From an uncultured Sphingomonas sp. (GTDB lineage: Bacteria > Pseudomonadota > Alphaproteobacteria > Sphingomonadales > Sphingomonadaceae), in assembly GCA_913775975.1 (NCBI GenBank), contig CAJYLQ010000006.1, positions 1-56,736 on the forward strand: DNA of 56,736 nt. The letters run 5' to 3'. The translations under genes and the position numbers were made by a program. This document shows positions 55,456 to 56,736 of this stretch, piece by piece. A model generated the notes under the pieces. The model was not told the origin of the DNA and did not search any database. It saw nothing but the letters and a program-made list of their open reading frames with translations. The first letter of the stretch is position 1. Each line of letters begins with the position of its first letter.

Positions 55456-56736
55456 TCACAGCATGCCGAACAGCAGCGTCAGGTTGAGCCCGATGATGAT
55501 CGCGGCGATCAACCAGGCGAGCAGACGCAACCAACGCGGGCTGACGAAGCGGCCCATGACGCGTGACTGGCCGGTAAACAGGACCAGCGGCACGACGGCG
55601 AAGGGCAGTTGCAGGCTGAGGATGACCTGGCTCAGCACCAGCAGCCGGGTCGCACCGCCGTCGCCGCTGGCGCCAACGACGATCACCGCCGGTACGATCG
55701 CGAGCAGCCGCGTGACGAGGCGGCGCAACCAGACGGGCAGGCGGAGCTGGAGGAAGCCCTCCATCACGATCTGCCCGGCCAGCGTGCCGGTGACGGTGGA
55801 GTTCTGGCCGGAGGCCAGCAGCGCGATGCCGAATACGACGCTCGCCGCGCCGATGCCCATCATCGGGGCGAGCAGGCGATAGGCCTCGTCGATCTCGGCG
55901 ACTTCGGTGCGGCCCGCGGTGTGGAACACGGCCGCCGCCGTCACGAGGATGGCGGCGTTGATGAAGAAGGCCAGGCCCAGCGCGATCGTGCCGTCGATCG
56001 TCGCCATCCGCGCCGCCTCGGCCTTGCCGGCGTCGGTGTGTTCGAAGGCGCGGGTCTGGACGATCGAGGAATGAAGATAGAGGTTGTGCGGCATCACCGT
56101 CGCACCAAGGATGCCGATCGCGAGGTACAATTTGGCTGGATCGGTGACGATACCGGGGCTGGGGACGAGGCCCGCGAGCATCGCGCCGACGTCCGGCTTC
56201 GCGTGGAACAGCTCGAACGCGAAGCAGCCCGCGATGATGACGAGCAGTGCGATGATGAACGCCTCGATCTTGCGGAAGCCATAGCGTTGCAGCGCTAGGA
56301 TCAGGAACACGTCGAGCGCGGTCAGGATCACACCCCAGACCAGCGGGATACCGAACAGCAGCTTCAGCGCGATCGCCGTGCCCAGCACTTCGGCCAGGTC
56401 GCAGGCGATGATCGCGACCTCCGCCAGCGCCCACAGCGCGAACGACACCGGCCGGCTGTAATAGGCCCGGCAGGCCTGTGCGAGGTCGAGGCCGGAGGCG
56501 ACGCCCAGTCGGGCCGAGAGCGCCTGCAACACGATCGCCATCAGGTTCGACAGCAGAATGACCGACAGCAAGGTGTAACCGAAGGCCGACCCGCCGGCGA
56601 TGTCGGTCGCCCAGTTGCCGGGGTCCATATAGCCGACGGCGACGAGGAAGCCCGGCCCCATGAAGGCCGCCAGCCGCCGCCAGCCCGATCCGCCGGTCGG
56701 CACCGAGACGCTGCGATGGCTGCCGATCAGCGAGGG
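55456..56736 (-). CDS. mntH: NRAMP-type Mn2+/Fe2+ transporter, start beyond window
   Basis: A proton-driven manganese/iron importer of the inner membrane. The visible 426 codons show helix 1 with [12 protein letters not shown] (metal-binding DPGN), helix 6 with [13 protein letters not shown] (MPH motif), [19 protein letters not shown] and about 11 hydrophobic segments. The frame stays open to the right window edge ([21 protein letters not shown]); the GTG at 56703 is probably not the start, as the family usually has this SLxxxHxSVxVP segment at its N-terminus. Lies in the same direction as, and upstream of, the glg operon. Confidence 0.92.
   Translation of the reverse strand, partial: PSLIGSHRSVSVPTGGSGWRRLAAFMGPGFLVAVGYMDPGNWATDIAGGSAFGYTLLSVILLSNLMAIVLQALSARLGVASGLDLAQACRAYYSRPVSFALWALAEVAIIACDLAEVLGTAIALKLLFGIPLVWGVILTALDVFLILALQRYGFRKIEAFIIALLVIIAGCFAFELFHAKPDVGAMLAGLVPSPGIVTDPAKLYLAIGILGATVMPHNLYLHSSIVQTRAFEHTDAGKAEAARMATIDGTIALGLAFFINAAILVTAAAVFHTAGRTEVAEIDEAYRLLAPMMGIGAASVVFGIALLASGQNSTVTGTLAGQIVMEGFLQLRLPVWLRRLVTRLLAIVPAVIVVGASGDGGATRLLVLSQVILSLQLPFAVVPLVLFTGQSRVMGRFVSPRWLRLLAWLIAAIIIGLNLTLLFGML

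Overview
The window looks like a chromosomal segment of a high-GC alphaproteobacterium of the Sphingomonas type. The grounds are DUF1153/SciP-like cell-cycle regulator, a Coq7 of the alphaproteobacterial type, an EcfG-like promoter (GGAAC-N16-aGTT), sphingomonad-style intergenic inverted repeats (the GAGCGnAGTCGA and CGTCATTGCGAGC...GCAATCCAG kinds), a LigD/Ku pair, and a TonB receptor-rich sugar-utilisation locus. I see no tRNA, rRNA, CRISPR, phage or insertion sequence. The genome is GC-rich, so almost every real gene carries long antisense open frames; these were left out.

Layout. 1-1436: the end of dsbB, coq7, and a small secreted Cys-containing protein. 1540-22748: a plant-polysaccharide utilisation locus. 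It has a TonB-dependent receptor, an MFS transporter coupled to a GH43 beta-xylosidase, a LacI-family repressor, a secreted alpha/beta hydrolase plus a GH9 enzyme, a secreted protein of unknown function plus a GH43 arabinanase-like enzyme, an operon of secreted GH43 - xylB - xylA, and a GH95 enzyme plus a CE1-type esterase. 22773-26255: non-homologous end joining (ligD, ku). 26341-28681: pdxH, a cation diffusion facilitator and a PhzF-family protein, followed by a probable small RNA or leader with a strong terminator. 29022-32076: mnmA, a 46-residue ORF, sciP, a YeaQ/GlsB-type membrane protein and a SIMPL-domain protein. 32289-37938: RND efflux adaptor and pump, and a DUF445 protein. 38032-41610: an Mla-type lipid transport operon (permease, ATPase, MCE protein, lipoprotein). 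42004-55368: one long leftward glycogen operon glgP-glgB-glgC-glgA-pgm-glgX, continued by a periplasmic trehalase and a CitE-like lyase. 55456-56736: the start-truncated mntH.

How the genes work together. In the polysaccharide locus the receptor would import oligosaccharides into the periplasm, where secreted GH9, GH43, GH95 and esterases trim backbone, side chains and esters. The MFS permease passes products to the cytoplasm, where GH43 and XylA/XylB convert them to xylulose 5-phosphate (isomerase route). Five 14-bp near-palindromes with a central CG, of the kind LacI-family repressors bind, lie in front of the transcription units; two of them sit exactly on recognisable promoter elements. 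In the glycogen operon every junction except glgB-glgC and glgC-glgA is a 1- to 4-base overlap or nearly so, which implies coordinated synthesis and breakdown of glycogen.

Most interesting points: the promoter/operator architecture of the sugar locus, a 38-codon upstream ORF translationally coupled to the GH95 gene, a candidate sRNA with a CCUCUCC motif at 28.8 kb, the small repeat-ended ORF before sciP, and the non-glycogen genes welded to the end of the glg operon. No clearly new defence or mobile system was found.
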